Source: Artocarpus heterophyllus (Eukaryota; Streptophyta; Magnoliopsida; Rosales; Moraceae). Taken from it: a DNA stretch of 64,000 bases. Location: contig CM046348.1 in assembly GCA_025403435.1 (NCBI GenBank), forward strand, positions 14,508,034-14,572,033, in the 5' to 3' direction. A model generated the notes under the pieces. The model made no database searches. It saw nothing but the letters and a program-made list of their open reading frames with translations, and had not been told where the DNA came from. Positions 37,312 through 50,100 of the stretch are shown here, piece after piece (position 1 is the first letter of the stretch; every line of letters begins with the position of its first letter). Both the position numbers and the translations under genes were made by a program.

Positions 37312-38323
37312 TTCTACTCTGATTTCGTGTTTCTGGTGTAAATTGCCCCACGTGTGAATAAGAGAGATACCACTTTAAAGAGATGAAATTAAATATTCCA
37401 CTTTCATAGAAAATTCTAACAATTTTTTAAACTAAAGTGCAAGCATTTTTAAATATAAATTAGGCGTAAATCTTTGCACAAAATAACTGTACTATTCTTT
37501 TCTTTCTTTTTTTTTGAGTAGAGAAGTGCTAGTCTATTTGGGCCTGTTTAGGAGGGTTTATTACAAGAAAAAGGAAAAAATTACAATACATATCTAAATT
37601 TTTGTTATGAAATTAAAATCTAACACAATATTCAAAATATCTCACAAATGTCTTTAATGATATAGCAATTATCTATTACATATTGTACAATATAATTATA
37701 TATAAATAATTTTAATGATATCATTATAAGACATTTGTAGAGTTTTTATAAATTAGAGTTATATTTCAATTCAATAAACGTAATTAGGCCAATTGTCACA
37801 TTAACCTTATCATAAGTTATTTTTGACTTTTCAAGTTTAAAAGTTGCTTTTGGAGGTTGGAGGTGTTTTGATGATCTATCAAAAGTGTTTTAGCTCTGTA
37901 GAAGTGTTTTCAGTTAAAGCTACAAAATATAAAAAACGCTTATGAAATAAACTCTGAAATTTGTACAAAGCTGTTAATAATACATTGTAAAACTTATTAA
38001 ATAATTTAAAAACAATTTTGAAATATTTAAACTATTTTAAAAATATAGGTTAAAACACTAGTGGAAACGCTTCAGCTTTTAATGCTCTTCTTTACTAACT
38101 AAAAACACGAGTAAATCTGTGCCAAACGGGCGTTTACGGCTGCCAAGACCAAAACAAAAAAACAACCCGTTGGCACCCGATTGGGATCCGATTACCCGAC
38201 GCTCCTTATCTAAAACTGAGAAGTAGCTTGTCGCACGGATGGGAAAGCAAAAGGCAAATAAGCGCAGTACTTCTCTCTAGTTTCTCTCTTCTGCGTGAGT
38301 TGAACTTGAGATAAGACTCGCTA
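37312..38323. other. Intergenic DNA and PSRP3 upstream region
   Basis: AT-rich up to about 38100, then a GC-richer stretch with a pyrimidine-rich CTCTCTAGTTTCTCTCTTCT tract just before the PSRP3 start, typical of a plant 5' leader. No TATA box stands out. Confidence 0.4.
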
Positions 38324-39314
38324 ATGGCTCTTCAGTTTCAAGCGAACTGGAACGCGTCTTTCCAGCCCTCGACATGGCCTTCGAAAACCCATTTTCACAT
38401 TCCCAATCCCATCCAAACGTCGCTCTTCTCGAAGCCCAGAAACTTCTCCAACATCAATTCACGCTCTCTCTACGAGTTGAAACCATCTTCGAGAAAGTTC
38501 GAGCTCTCTGCCTCGGCTGTCGCCGCCGAAGACACGACTGTCGATGAATCCATTGATGAAGATACAGAGGTTCGTATCATTTTGTTTTATTTCTTTTTCT
38601 CTAATTTATCTTTCTTCCTATTTTCTTTTAATGGGTACTTATCGAATTTGCTATTTTTTTCACATAATGGGCACTTAAACAATTTACTACTTTTTTTTTT
38701 TGGCGGATACTTAAGTTTTAATGAAAAAAAGCTATCTTTCTTGAGGAGATTTCTATAATAAAAATTAATGTTCATTTGTTTCGCAACTCCGTGGGTAAAG
38801 TAAGAAGCTTTTGTTGTAAAGGAATTTCTTTTTCTTTTAAAGGGCACTTAATGAATTTTATTTTATTTTTTTGGTGGGTTATATGCTAAACCAAATAGTG
38901 TATTAGTGTATTTATCAGTTTTCTTTCAATGTTCTTTATTCTCCTTTTTTTTTAAGGATTAAGGTAGGAAACTTATGTTGTAAAGGAATTTCTTTTTATT
39001 TATGCTTTATTTTTTTTGGTTTGGTGATTTAGAAGCTTGGAGTTGTTGTGAAGCCGGTGAAGAAGCCAAGGCTGGTATTGAAATTCATTTGGATGGAAAA
39101 GAATATTGGAATTGGGCTTGATCAAATGATACCTGGACATGGGACCATCCCTCTAAGTCCCTACTACTTCTGGCCCCGAAAAGATGCTTGGGAAGAGCTC
39201 AAAGTTCTACTAGAGAGCAAGCCTTGGATATCCCAAAAGCAGATGATCATTCTTCTCAATCAGGCTACTGACATCATCAACTTGTGGCAGCAGAGTGGAG
39301 GCAATTTGTCTTAA
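38324..39314 (+). CDS. PSRP3: Plastid-specific 30S ribosomal protein 3, chloroplastic (PSRP-3/Ycf65)
   Basis: Two exons, 38324-38569 (82 codons) and 39033-39314 (93 codons plus TAA), joined by a GT-AG intron of 463 bp, encode 175 residues. The first exon is a Ser-rich transit-peptide-like region ([10 protein letters not shown]...) ending in a short acidic linker. The second carries the highly conserved ribosomal core, with [38 protein letters not shown] and [16 protein letters not shown]3 is a component of the small subunit of the chloroplast ribosome and is encoded in the plastid (ycf65) in some algae. The intron separates the targeting region from the mature core, a common arrangement for genes moved from the organelle. 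Confidence 0.95.
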
Positions 39315-40353
39315 ATTTACCATGTAGAGAGTTTGTTCTTTTGTTTATTATCAGTTCTATTCGATTTAGTTAATATTTGGGGTTCTTGTTTCAAGAGATC
39401 AGTTTCCTAAAAAATTGCTCGACAGGATTTTCTTGATGATGAAAGTTGTATCCATAGATGTATTAAACTTAGCTGTTTTATCAATGATTGTGAATTCCTT
39501 TTGCTATATAATTTCCCCTCACTTTTCTGTCCTCTCCATTTATTCTCTGTAGTGGTTTATTGAACTTCTGGTTACTCTTGACCAAGTTGCCATCTGAATG
39601 CATTATCAAGACACACTTCAAACCCTTAAGGTCTTGGTCTCTTTGAATATGGACATCCATTGTTAAGCTCAAGTTTTGGTGACCATTGATCTCAATATGG
39701 ATTTTCATGTACCATAACTAGAGCCATTATTGTTGTTGCACTTGCACTATCGTTCAGATTTTGAAGGTTTCAATCCAAATGACTCTTCATTTTAGGCATT
39801 GAATACTTGGGATCCTGAATGGATAAGTTTGACAAAATCAAAACAATAATAACGACAAAAGAAACAAGAAATAAGATTACCACACCAATAATGGCATTAT
39901 TGCTGGTTCGATAAGCTTGTTCCAACACTTAATCGATAACAAACTTTTATAAACAAAGGTATTATTCCTAGTTAAATAAGAGTACCCAATTCACATATAA
40001 GTATCTCCCAAACTTATATATTTCTATTTATTAAATTCCAAATCATGAAAAATATAATTAAACAAAAATATTGAAACCCCCCTATAAAAGTCAACTCTCC
40101 GTAGGCTATTTGTACAAAGAAATAAAACAAACACAAGTAAATAAAATTAGACCAACCATGCTCTGGAATACACCTATGCCCATACTTTTGTTGATGCCAT
40201 GTCTTCAATTTATTTGCTTATTGCCTGCAAAACTCTAGCCTTGAAAACTTTTCCAGCTTATTTTCTTCCTTTAAATGAGACCAAATGGATCAGCATTCGA
40301 GATTTATGTAAGGTCACTTTGGAGATTGAGAGGAAAGCTCAACAATAATGTCT
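39315..40353. other. Intergenic region between converging PSRP3 and IST1-like genes
   Basis: It contains the PSRP3 3' untranslated region and then AT-rich DNA. I see no further gene. Confidence 0.55.
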
Positions 40354-42032
40354 TTATTTTGATAGTTTATTATCCCTACTTGCATTAGACAATCTATTGT
40401 GCTTGTTCCCGTTAACTTTCTTCTTGTCCTTTTCCTCGACATCTGAACTTGAATCATATGATTTCCTTTCTGTTTCTTTCTTTTCATTCTCTTCTTCTTC
40501 TTCTTCTTCCTCGAGAGGATTATCATCAAGGCTTTCATATGCTTGGTCATCTTCGCCTTTTGACTCCGATTTCCCCAGGTCCTCAAGTGGATGGATCTTT
40601 TCGTTTTCAAAACAAAGTCTATTAACTAAATCCTCTAGTTTTTCTGAGGCTGCATAATTGGTGATAACAAGAGGTCTGCTTGTAGAAGAAACGTCAATGT
40701 TCGACACAATCCCCCCTTGATTAGCGGAATCAAAGTGATCTTTGTTTTCCATTGATTTATGCATGGAGAGCTCGACAGCAGCTCTAGCAGCGGCTGCTGC
40801 ATGAGCCGCTGATTCGAAAGCCTCTTGGGCAGCATCTGCCACGTCTTTATACTTCCTTCTAGCTTTCATTGACTCAGAAAATTTCTCTACCTGCTTTTTA
40901 TCTTCAAGCAAAGTGGTGTTATGAGTGAAGCCATTTTCGTCTGAATTTGAAACTTTAGTAGGCTCAATTTGATCTTGTTTCTGGTTCACACCTAGTTTAT
41001 CCTGCAACCAACATAGTTTGATATTTCAAGATCTAATGTCAAGGGGTTTGGACTCAGGAGCTCCTACTTTGGTGTCTTGTAGATTATTACGAATTCTTCT
41101 AAAAGTTTAAGCCGTTTGAGGTGGGGGAATAATATTTTATAACAACTGTTTTTGCAAGAAAACTTTTCCTACCTTATCCTTTGCAGTAGTATATTCTTCA
41201 AGATTCAGAGTTACACCAGATTCGGAAGCAATCTCCTTCAAGAATTTCAATCGGCTTTCAAGACCCGGGCGTTGTGTCGAAAACTTCTGTACAATCTAGC
41301 GAAAGCATCACAAGGTAATTAATTATAAAAAAGAAGAGAAAAATTGTTCTTAATCATGTCATGCAGATAATCGAACTCCTAATTACCTTGGGATTCACTT
41401 CACAATTGTTGCGTAATTCAACTGCACGAGTAGCAAAGTCCTTCCCGAATTTAGCCGTCAAAACCTCACGAATCTTCTGAAGTTCTGGGAACTCACCGCA
41501 TCTTGAGGCTGCATATATCAAGCTTGATATTGCCTCTTTGAGCTCTTGAGGACACTCCCCTCTGTAAACACACATGCATATATAAATATACAATTCATGA
41601 AAATCAATATTCTTTGACACAGGCTATATTATGTCACAATACTAAAATGGATAAACAACTAACTTGCTCTGTGCAATGAGCTCGACCCTTTCCGATAAGA
41701 GCTGGCAGAAAAATTCTATCAAGGAAAGCGCATCCAACTTGTTCTGCTCCATGATCACATGCTCAACCTGTTTAGAGTTCCAAACAAAGATCAGAACAAC
41801 ATGTAACAATAGAAATGAGTAAGAGAGATAAGAACGCGAAATTTACACGAAGCATGGCACGGTCTTGTTGTCCCAGAAATAGCAGCTCTTTGACATCAGA
41901 CCGGGCATGGGATAACCGGATTTGGTGCTGGTTTGAGAGGATAGCAATCCTAGAACTGGCGAGTTTTGAAAGGGTTTTGAACTTGGATGTCTTGAAGTTC
42001 CTCCCAAGCAGGGCGTCCAGTTTCCTACCCAT
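40354..42032 (-). CDS. IST1-like ESCRT-III protein, gene 1
   Basis: Exons on the minus strand: 42032-41847, 41767-41664, 41561-41387, 41295-41173, 41001-40354, giving 411 residues. The N-terminal IST1 (Regulator of Vps4) domain begins MGRKLDALLGRNFKTSKFK and includes IVEHV-type helices (VEHVIMEQNKLDA) and ECPQELKEAISSLIYAASRCG. In the family this helical domain binds ESCRT-III and Vps4/SKD1 and modulates multivesicular-body sorting and membrane scission on the cytosolic face of endosomes. The last exon is a divergent, charged tail with an Ala-rich helix (EAFESAAHAAAAARAAVEL) and a Glu run encoded by GAA repeats. All introns are GT-AG. Its neighbour at 43701-45109 is a tandem paralogue with the same exon plan. 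Confidence 0.92.
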
Positions 42033-42081
42033 GTTTCACAGGAAGCTTTAAATTAGTACAGTTCCACAACAAAAACTTGCT

Positions 42082-42090
42082 TATATAGAA
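42082..42090 (-). promoter_or_regulatory. Possible TATA box of IST1-like gene 1
   Basis: Minus strand CTATATAAG lies about 50 bp before the start codon. This would leave a very short leader, so the assignment is tentative. Confidence 0.3.
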
Positions 42091-43700
42091 TAAAGCAAAC
42101 TATGGGCGTCTGTCATGTTTTGTTTGTCACAGACACGTTGGGAAAACACGTGTCATTGTAGTTACAAAGTGGGGTTTTAGAGGCTGTGATTTTTTAACGT
42201 ACACATGCAAAAATGTGGACCTTGTTTAGAGAAAAATTTCTACGTTGTGAAAGGGCCAAACATGCTGTTTCGTGACGGCTTTAATTTACCTTTCTGGAAG
42301 GAAGATAACATAAAAACTATCATTTCTTGGTCAGGTGAGACCGTTATTATTACTTACCAGAGCTTTTGGCGACCAGATATCACGTAAGAACCCATTCAAC
42401 CCAACATGATTAAATATGGTTGCTCTATAAAAAACATTAATATAGACGGTTGAAATTTAAACTATTTTTATCAGGTGGAATCTAACTACAAAAACTTTAA
42501 CGGTCTAGATTCTAATAGCCCGTCATCCAACGCCTTTGTCGTATATCTGGTCGTTCTGTGGGACACTCCTATTTTCAAGGGCAAAGAGGATCATATGACG
42601 AAAGGTCAATATCCTAGTCCAATACGTAAGCAAGATTCATAGAAGTACGTATAAAATACCTCCCCCACCAAAGGAAAAAGTCATACGTCCCTAGAAAAAG
42701 AAACTGGGGGCCCGCAAACCTAATAAAATCAAACCAAATTAAGAGGAAGATTTAATGCAAAGAGATTCTCCCGAAGAAAGCAAATAAATTATGGCACTTA
42801 ACACAAAAAGTCTTGTCATACATTAACGCCTGTTTGAAAAGGTGAACTAAAAAAAACAAGGAAATGGCCCAGAAGAAGAAATGTCTCATGGTTATGGTAC
42901 CCACATGAAAACACCTGTCCTTTTAGTTGATAGTAGTAGTTGCCTATGCTCGCCGTTACCACGCATCATAGCTAAGAAATTCTGATTTTAATGGTTTTAA
43001 TTTGCTCTTACCTACAAAGGGTTACCCTCCATCCCGAGAGAAACAATGAAGCGGTCTTGAATTTGAGCAGTCAAAGTTCCATTAGTTTCTGCCTTGTTTC
43101 CCACGTCCATGTTGGAAAAACCAACAAAAGACAATCAATTTCTCACCACTGAAAGTTCCAATATGTATCTGTATTTGCATGGTTTTGCAGTATAAGAAGA
43201 CTATACGGAAATGTTGGTGTTTATTCGAGGTGGTTTCTCTGACCAGTACTATCGACCTTATGTTGAGATATGTTACAAATGGTCCGTTTAGTTTATAGAT
43301 TAGAACAGAAATTTAAATTTTTGCGAGAAAAAAATACTGTAGCAAAAAGATTTAAATTGTGGTTGAACCTATGAAACAAACATGGCAAAAAATCTGAGCT
43401 CTTTGACATTTGAGATGCATGTCATTCAATCAAACTTCTTATTATTCCTTATTACGTTCAAAACCGTGCACTTTCATTTGCAAAGGCTCTTTTTCTCCGG
43501 CATACTTTCGCTCCTTATTCGTAACTTCAAAAATACCGTAGCAAAATAGTTTAAACCTTGCTTGGAAAAATAAAATAAAAATTCCAGATGCACATGCTAG
43601 AGCCTACGAATTCGGCTAGATCTCATGCAATGTTGGCTTCGAATCTTCTCAAATCTGAGTACTAGGCAGAAACTCTTTTTAAGTTTTGCTTTGTTTCAGT
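42091..43700. other. Intergenic region between the two IST1-like genes
   Basis: Mixed-composition DNA serving as upstream region of gene 1 and downstream region of gene 2. Nothing else is recognised. Confidence 0.55.
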
Positions 43701-45109
43701 TTAGTCCTCCTTTAGATGGCCTCCAGTATTTGTTTCCCTCTTTTCATGTTCTGGACTTGAGCTAGGGATGACTTTCGCATAGAGTTCACCCTTCTCTAAA
43801 TCTTTCTTCCTCTCCAAATTTGGACACCCTTGAATGGAAGTTCCTGACTTTGAAGGCTGATCATCAGAAGGGGTCGTGTACCTTTTGTCGGTGGATTTCC
43901 TCGGATGATCGTGATCTCCATCCATAGGCCGTGACAATTCAACTGCTGCTTTGGCGGCCACTGCTGCATGCGTAGCCAATTTATAAGCTGCTTGAGCTGC
44001 AGCCTTGAAATTCTTGTATTTCCTCCTTTCCATAACTTGTTCATGGATTTTCTCATCTTGTTTTTGCTCCGTGGACAGATGATCAAAGTGGAGTTCATGG
44101 CGATCTTTGTCAGCTGATTCATGGGGAATAAGCTGCTTCATTTCCTAGCAGAAACTCGAGTTTGAGAAATCAGAAGCGAGGAAAACATGTCTAAACAAGT
44201 GCTTGTTCACATTATTTATTTACTTGAGTAACCGTATGAGGCTGATCCTGATCTCCCTCATGATGAAGATTGATCCCGTTTGCAAGAGCAATTTCCTTCA
44301 GCATTGTCAGTTTGCTTTCTGTGTTCAGTCTGTGGGTTGAAAGCTTCGATACGATCTTGTAAAAACACAAAAGATAATGAGTTTGAAAAAAGAAAAAAAA
44401 ATAAAAAATAGGACGTGACCACAAAATAATATTCAAACTCTACCTTTGGAGAAACTCCACAGTTATTGCATAGATCAATTGCATTAGTTGCAAACTCTTT
44501 ACCAAATCTTTTCGCAAACATGCGGCTGATCTTTTCCAACTCTTGCAATTCTCCGCATTTTGAGGCTGCAAATATCAAGCTCGATATCGCTTCCTTTAGC
44601 TCATCAGGGCATTCTCTATGAACATTAAATGTAAACATAACAAGAATTCAAAATGTTTTTTGAGCAAAGTCCGGAATCCAATTCAGAAGAGAAGGCAATA
44701 CAAACCTGTTGCTTTCGATTACAACCACTCTTTCTACCAGAAGATTGCAGAAGTTTTCTATCATGAAATATGCATCTAACATGTTTTGTTCCGTGATTAC
44801 AAGCTCAACCTGAAAAAAAATAAACAAATAAATAAACAACAATAGAAACAATAAAAGCACTTCAAAACTTTGAAGAGCTAGGAAGAGAGAAAATTGATTA
44901 TGATGATGGCGATGAGAAATTACACGAAGAAGAGCGCTTTCTTGGTGACCAACTTTGAGGAGAGCAGCAACATCAGACTGGCCTTGCATGCAACGGAGAC
45001 GGTGCTGCTTCTCTAGAACAGCGATTCTCGAGGAAACAAGCTCAACTAAGCTTTTGAATTTGGCGGTTTTAAAGCCTTTTCCCAGCAGGGCATCCATTTT
45101 CTTACCCAT
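43701..45109 (-). CDS. IST1-like ESCRT-III protein, gene 2 (tandem paralogue)
   Basis: Exons on the minus strand: 45109-44924, 44809-44706, 44615-44444, 44355-44224, 44144-43701, giving 345 residues. The start is set at MGKKMDALLGKGFKTAKFK (45109) because it aligns with MGRKLDALLGRNFKTSKFK of gene 1. An in-frame upstream ATG (45178) would add 23 residues absent there. Exons 1 and 2 have exactly the same lengths in both genes (186 and 104 nt) and exon 3 differs by one codon. Domain content is the IST1 helical domain (VELVITEQNMLDA, ECPDELKEAISSLIFAASKCG) followed by a shorter charged tail with the Ala-rich segment AAQAAYKLATHAAVAAKAAVE. The role is inferred from the family: ESCRT-III/Vps4 regulation at endosomes. 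Confidence 0.92.
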
Positions 45110-47141
45110 GTTTATTTCCCTCTTGATTTTTCTTGAATGTTCAATATCTTGTTCTGGAAGAAGTGTATTACCAACCAAAGCAAGCTAATAAAATCAAGCA
45201 TTAAAAACTCGTTAAAGTGTTGCATATTTTTTTTATCATTTCAGATGTTCACACAAGCTTTATGTGCATTTCCAAGTATGCCATTGTTATGTTTAGTTCA
45301 GCATAATGGAAAGTTGATCAATGGAAAGCGACTGTTCAACCAGATATGAGAGCCTATGCAATATTGTCAAGGCCCTTGTTATCTCTTTTTCATCAAAAGA
45401 ACTAGGAAGAACAAACTTTGCTGCTAAGTATTTTGGTTGCAATTATTTAAGCTATGTTTCGGAGTTTTCTTTTTACTCTTTCCTTTAACAATCTAATCAA
45501 CGTTGTATCAAATGAAAAATGCTACATAATATGCATATGGCCTGAAACAATGCTGATGTATAGCGGATAATATGCGCGTTTCTGATTATATTTTTAACAC
45601 CGTTTGACCGGAGAAAAGGTGCTCCAAGTTGTAACACGTATGGACAAAAGTTAAGTTGGAGTCCTCAATTTGCTGTTTTATTTCAAGCCATTTAACACTC
45701 TTTGGGCAACATTTCAACTCGGTAGAAATATCTTTCAGATTGAATAGAATAACTTTATTTCAATATCACATTAAATTCCGCTTTTAATACTGAGTTTGAG
45801 TAAATTTTAGCAGCCTCTTCATTTCAGCACGTCGATGTACATGTGGCACTTTTTCATTGACGGTTACGAGTAAGTTTCATCGTCTAATGCAGACAACTTA
45901 ATTTAAGAAAAGTCCTGAATCCTAATTACTGATAGTGTGGTCTACATAAATCCTTATTTAGGGTCCACGCTTATTTGATCGAAGCAATTAGAGGACTGAG
46001 GAACCTACATTAGTAGAATTTTATGGCAAGGGATAGAAAAGTACTTAGGGCGCTGATCGACGAGTGCTTTCGATTAAAAAACAAATTAACAAAACTTAAT
46101 AAAGATCTAACAATTAAAATATGTTCCACCAGTAGGGTGATTTCAGCGTACCCTACCATAGAATTCTTCTTTCCATTATTCCGTTAGGTGGTCCATGTTT
46201 GACAAAAGTGTAGACGTTACCCTTTTCAGTGCCCATAGAAAGGAAAAAGTTGCATATACCACCTGAAGCTACCGGGGTCTTTCCCAACGTAAATAAAACA
46301 TCAAACACAAACCAAGCTTGAGCGAGAAAGAAAGTAAGTCAACCTCACCGCCGGTATTAAGGAGTTCAGGATCACCAGAATTGATCAACTTGTACAATCA
46401 TAAAGTTTAGAACATTATGCAGCCGCGTTAAACAAAGCTTACATCAAGGGAAGTGTACAAGTTTGAAAAAATTACACATGCGAAAAAGAATCTAGCATAT
46501 TCATTGGAAGGATCCGCGGATTTTTTGTTTTAAAACCCATGTGCTGTCTAATTGGCCTTTCAAAGGCAAAAAAAAAAAAAAAATTAAAAAAACAAACATA
46601 GCCAAAGTCTACGTAAAGCTTTCAAGCAAAACTTTAAATAAGATTCTGTAGCCCCCCTCATTAGCCAAGTTCTCGGACACCGCTGGCTTCTGTGGAGTAA
46701 AACTTGCAAAGAGTCAGAGATGTTCTTTCAATACACTAACCTATGCATGGCAATGATACCACAACACATGCACTCCCGTCTCAAACATTTCACACATTCT
46801 CATCTCCTGACAACATTCTAATTCCCATTCATTTTACAAAAACCAAAAAACAAACAACAAAAAACAAAACAAAACAAAACAAAAAAGACAAAACAACAAC
46901 CAACAACAACTTTAAGAAAGTGAAACACAACTTTTGACATTCAAACGAAAACTAATATAAAATCAAAACCAAGATTTGAGACAGAATTCTGAAGATACTA
47001 TATCCAAGAGACAAGTGGTTGGGAGTATTGAGAAAGAAGAAAGAAGGAATTAGACACCCTATATGCTACAATAATCTGCTCAGCAAGTCATATAAGTTAT
47101 AGAATAGAGAACAAATGACCGCAGAAAACTTGTAAACACGG
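45110..47141. other. Intergenic region upstream of IST1-like gene 2 and downstream of RAD23
   Basis: AT-rich DNA with an A-rich AACAAAA tract (about 46850-46910). The RAD23 3' untranslated region occupies the part nearest 47141. No other gene seen. Confidence 0.55.
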
Positions 47142-50100
47142 CTATTGATCGTCATCAAACTCGTGCATGTGATCCAATAGATAGTTGGCAGCCAGCTCCT
47201 CATTCTTGTTGCACGCAAAGTATACTTCCAATACTAGGGCTCTATCAAAGCCCATTGCTTCCAGCTACAAAGAAAAAGAACAGCAAAACTAAGACCATAA
47301 ATATAGAGCTGAGACAAGTCTTCACGTAATTTATGTTGTAAAAGTTTTTGAACTCGGAAATCATACTAAAAATATCAAAAATTTTGAATAAGGAACGAGG
47401 AGATCTAAACAAGAGAAATGGAGCTAAGAAATACGAACGTACACAAAAGGGGCTGGAAAAAAGAAATGGACTAAAAAACATACACGTTCGATGGCTTCTC
47501 GCTCCTCAGGCGTAACAGTCACCGCCTGTGGCATTGCTGCAGACAATTGACCCAGTAGGTTCCTGATCATGCATTAAATATAAAAATAAATGAATAAATA
47601 AATCAGCATATCTAGATCCAATTAAGAAGAAACACAAATAGAGTCGAGAAAATCCATCTCACCCTTCTCCTCCCTCAACAGGTTCATTGATCAGGCGCAA
47701 AAAGTCAGCTTGATGCTCTTGAATGAGACGCATCAGCTGTGGATTTTGCTTCCCTAACTCCTGAAGCATAGGCTGGAATAACAACAGAGTAGCATGAGTA
47801 CTAATTATTGTCGGACTCGGTAATAAAATGACCAAGCTACCAACAGATTATCGATTTCTTAAAAATGAAAACCTACCTGCAGAATTTGAGGGTTCGCCTG
47901 CACCATAGCCCGCAACGCTTGGAACTGCAGTAAAAGTTAAAAGTACTTAGAAAACTCAATTATGGCAATAAGCAATAAGATCACATTTTGATAACAAAAT
48001 CTGTATACCTGCGGACTGTTTCGGAGGAAATCCAAGGTGCCAGCACCAGCATTTGAGCCCACACTTGGAAGGCCCTGATTCAAGCAAGATGAACATGATA
48101 TATTACTTTCCACAAAACAAAGTCCAAATTTAAGAGGTTAACGAGTATTCTACCTGTGGGAAGAGATCCAGAGGATTTGCATTAGGACCACCAGTGGGCG
48201 CTGCTGGTTGTGCAGCTTGTACCGAAGGATCAATTGCTGGAGGGTGTGCTGCCTGGCCGCCAGCAGCAACTCGGGCAACTGGTGGAACATCTGCCTGTTC
48301 AGGAATTCCCTGATGAAGGACATGGTAGATTAGTCAACAAAAAATATTATTAAACCGCCCCATCAAATTTTTTTTAAAAAAAATAAAAATAAAGACAGAA
48401 AGAAGAAGAAGAAGAAGAAGAAAAAGAAGGATATCTAAAGGAAAAATCTAAGTACAAAATAGAAGTCAAATGTGTAACAGTGTATCTTATATATATCGTT
48501 TCCAAGTGACATTTGCATACAAGGGAAACACCATACATAATTTCAGTAGCTCAATACAAACTAAAATACATTAAACCCCCAATAAAAAATCAAAATATTA
48601 AAATTAAAATGCACATTGCATAATCATATAATTTTATTATAAGCCTACACCATAAAGATTCTAACTAGTACAATTAAGCAATTGGTGAAAAGTTGTTTCT
48701 AGGCCTGAACTCACAAGTCCCAAAAAAGAGAATAAAATACATGGCATATAGGATTGGTGTCTCGCCATTTTCATTTTATAGACCAATAATTCACTATCAA
48801 TTTACTCAACGTTGAGATATTATCTTTTTTTTCTTAAATAGCAATGTTACCCTTTTTTCCTAATAAAATGCATGAATTGTTAAAGAAATTGAAACAATTA
48901 ACTAAAACCAGTTAAAATCTGTAGCTATTGTAAAATGTGACGTACAAACACACACATATTAAACAAAACAAAATGTAAAATCCAGGACATAAGTATCAAC
49001 AATTCTTACAGAGTATAAATATTCAACAGCTCTTTCAGGGTTATTAAAAGCAGCACGTAAAGCACGAACAACTGTATCCCGGTCCCAACTTCCTCCACCC
49101 ATATCAAGAATCTGTTGAACAGTAGCCTCCAAATTACTTCCTGCAACAAGATTTGACGCTGCTTGCCCGTATACATCCAATCCAGGGCTGCAAAAACCCA
49201 AACAATAGTAAAAATAAGGCCTTAACTGAACAAACAAAAATATAATGGGACAACAATTAAAACAGGTACTCTTTTATTATACAATTAAAAAATTAAAATA
49301 CTAAAGTAAAACAAGTGCTTACGAAACAGTAGGAGCTGCTGCAGGAGCAGGTTCAGGAACAGATGGCAGCCTGCACGATTCAACGAAATCAAGGAAAAGG
49401 AAAGCAGCAATGTTAAATCAAGTTTAGCAAGTGAAATACACTCACGGTGCTGCAGCAGGGGCAGGAGTTTCGGATGTTACAGAAGGCGTTGATGAGGCAG
49501 GAGGAGGAGCACTTACAGGTGGTGCCTACATAAACAAATGGGTTTATGAAATCGATTTCACTCACTCAGAAGGCAAGACATCGTATAGTCAACTAGCCAA
49601 CACAAAAGACCATCTAACTTAAGACTTAAAAGGCGTTGCTATTCTTTTGCAATCTTCATGTGTGGGAGACTTTTCTAGACCTAGCTACAAACGGGAGTTG
49701 ATTCATTTTTTTTTTTTTTGGTGTTACCTTCATCTTGATTTCAATCTATGTTGTTCCTAATCCAGACAACTCATATATCAAAAAGAAAAATTTCTTACAT
49801 ATACTTCAAAAGAAACCTCCAATCCTTCATCCATAGAAAGGCGCAAAAATTTCGTACCAAACATGCCAACAACACTTACGTAATAAACTGACCGGAAAAG
49901 CTATCAACAGCACTTATTACCTGACTTGTGGCTGTAGTTGATGTACTTGAGGCTCCGCTTGTTGAAGCCTTAGTCTATAATTATCAGCATACATAAGTTA
50001 AAAGATACTTGTCCAATTACCATAATATGTTTAAAACATATTAATTCTTTGCAAAAGAGAAAACACACACCTTAGTTATCATAACCACTATAAAACTATT

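Noticed and set aside
45110..45178. Upstream in-frame ATG (45178) for IST1-like gene 2
   Set aside because: The tandem paralogue starts at the position aligned to 45109 and the family begins with M-G-(K/R)-K. The extra residues are most likely leader sequence.
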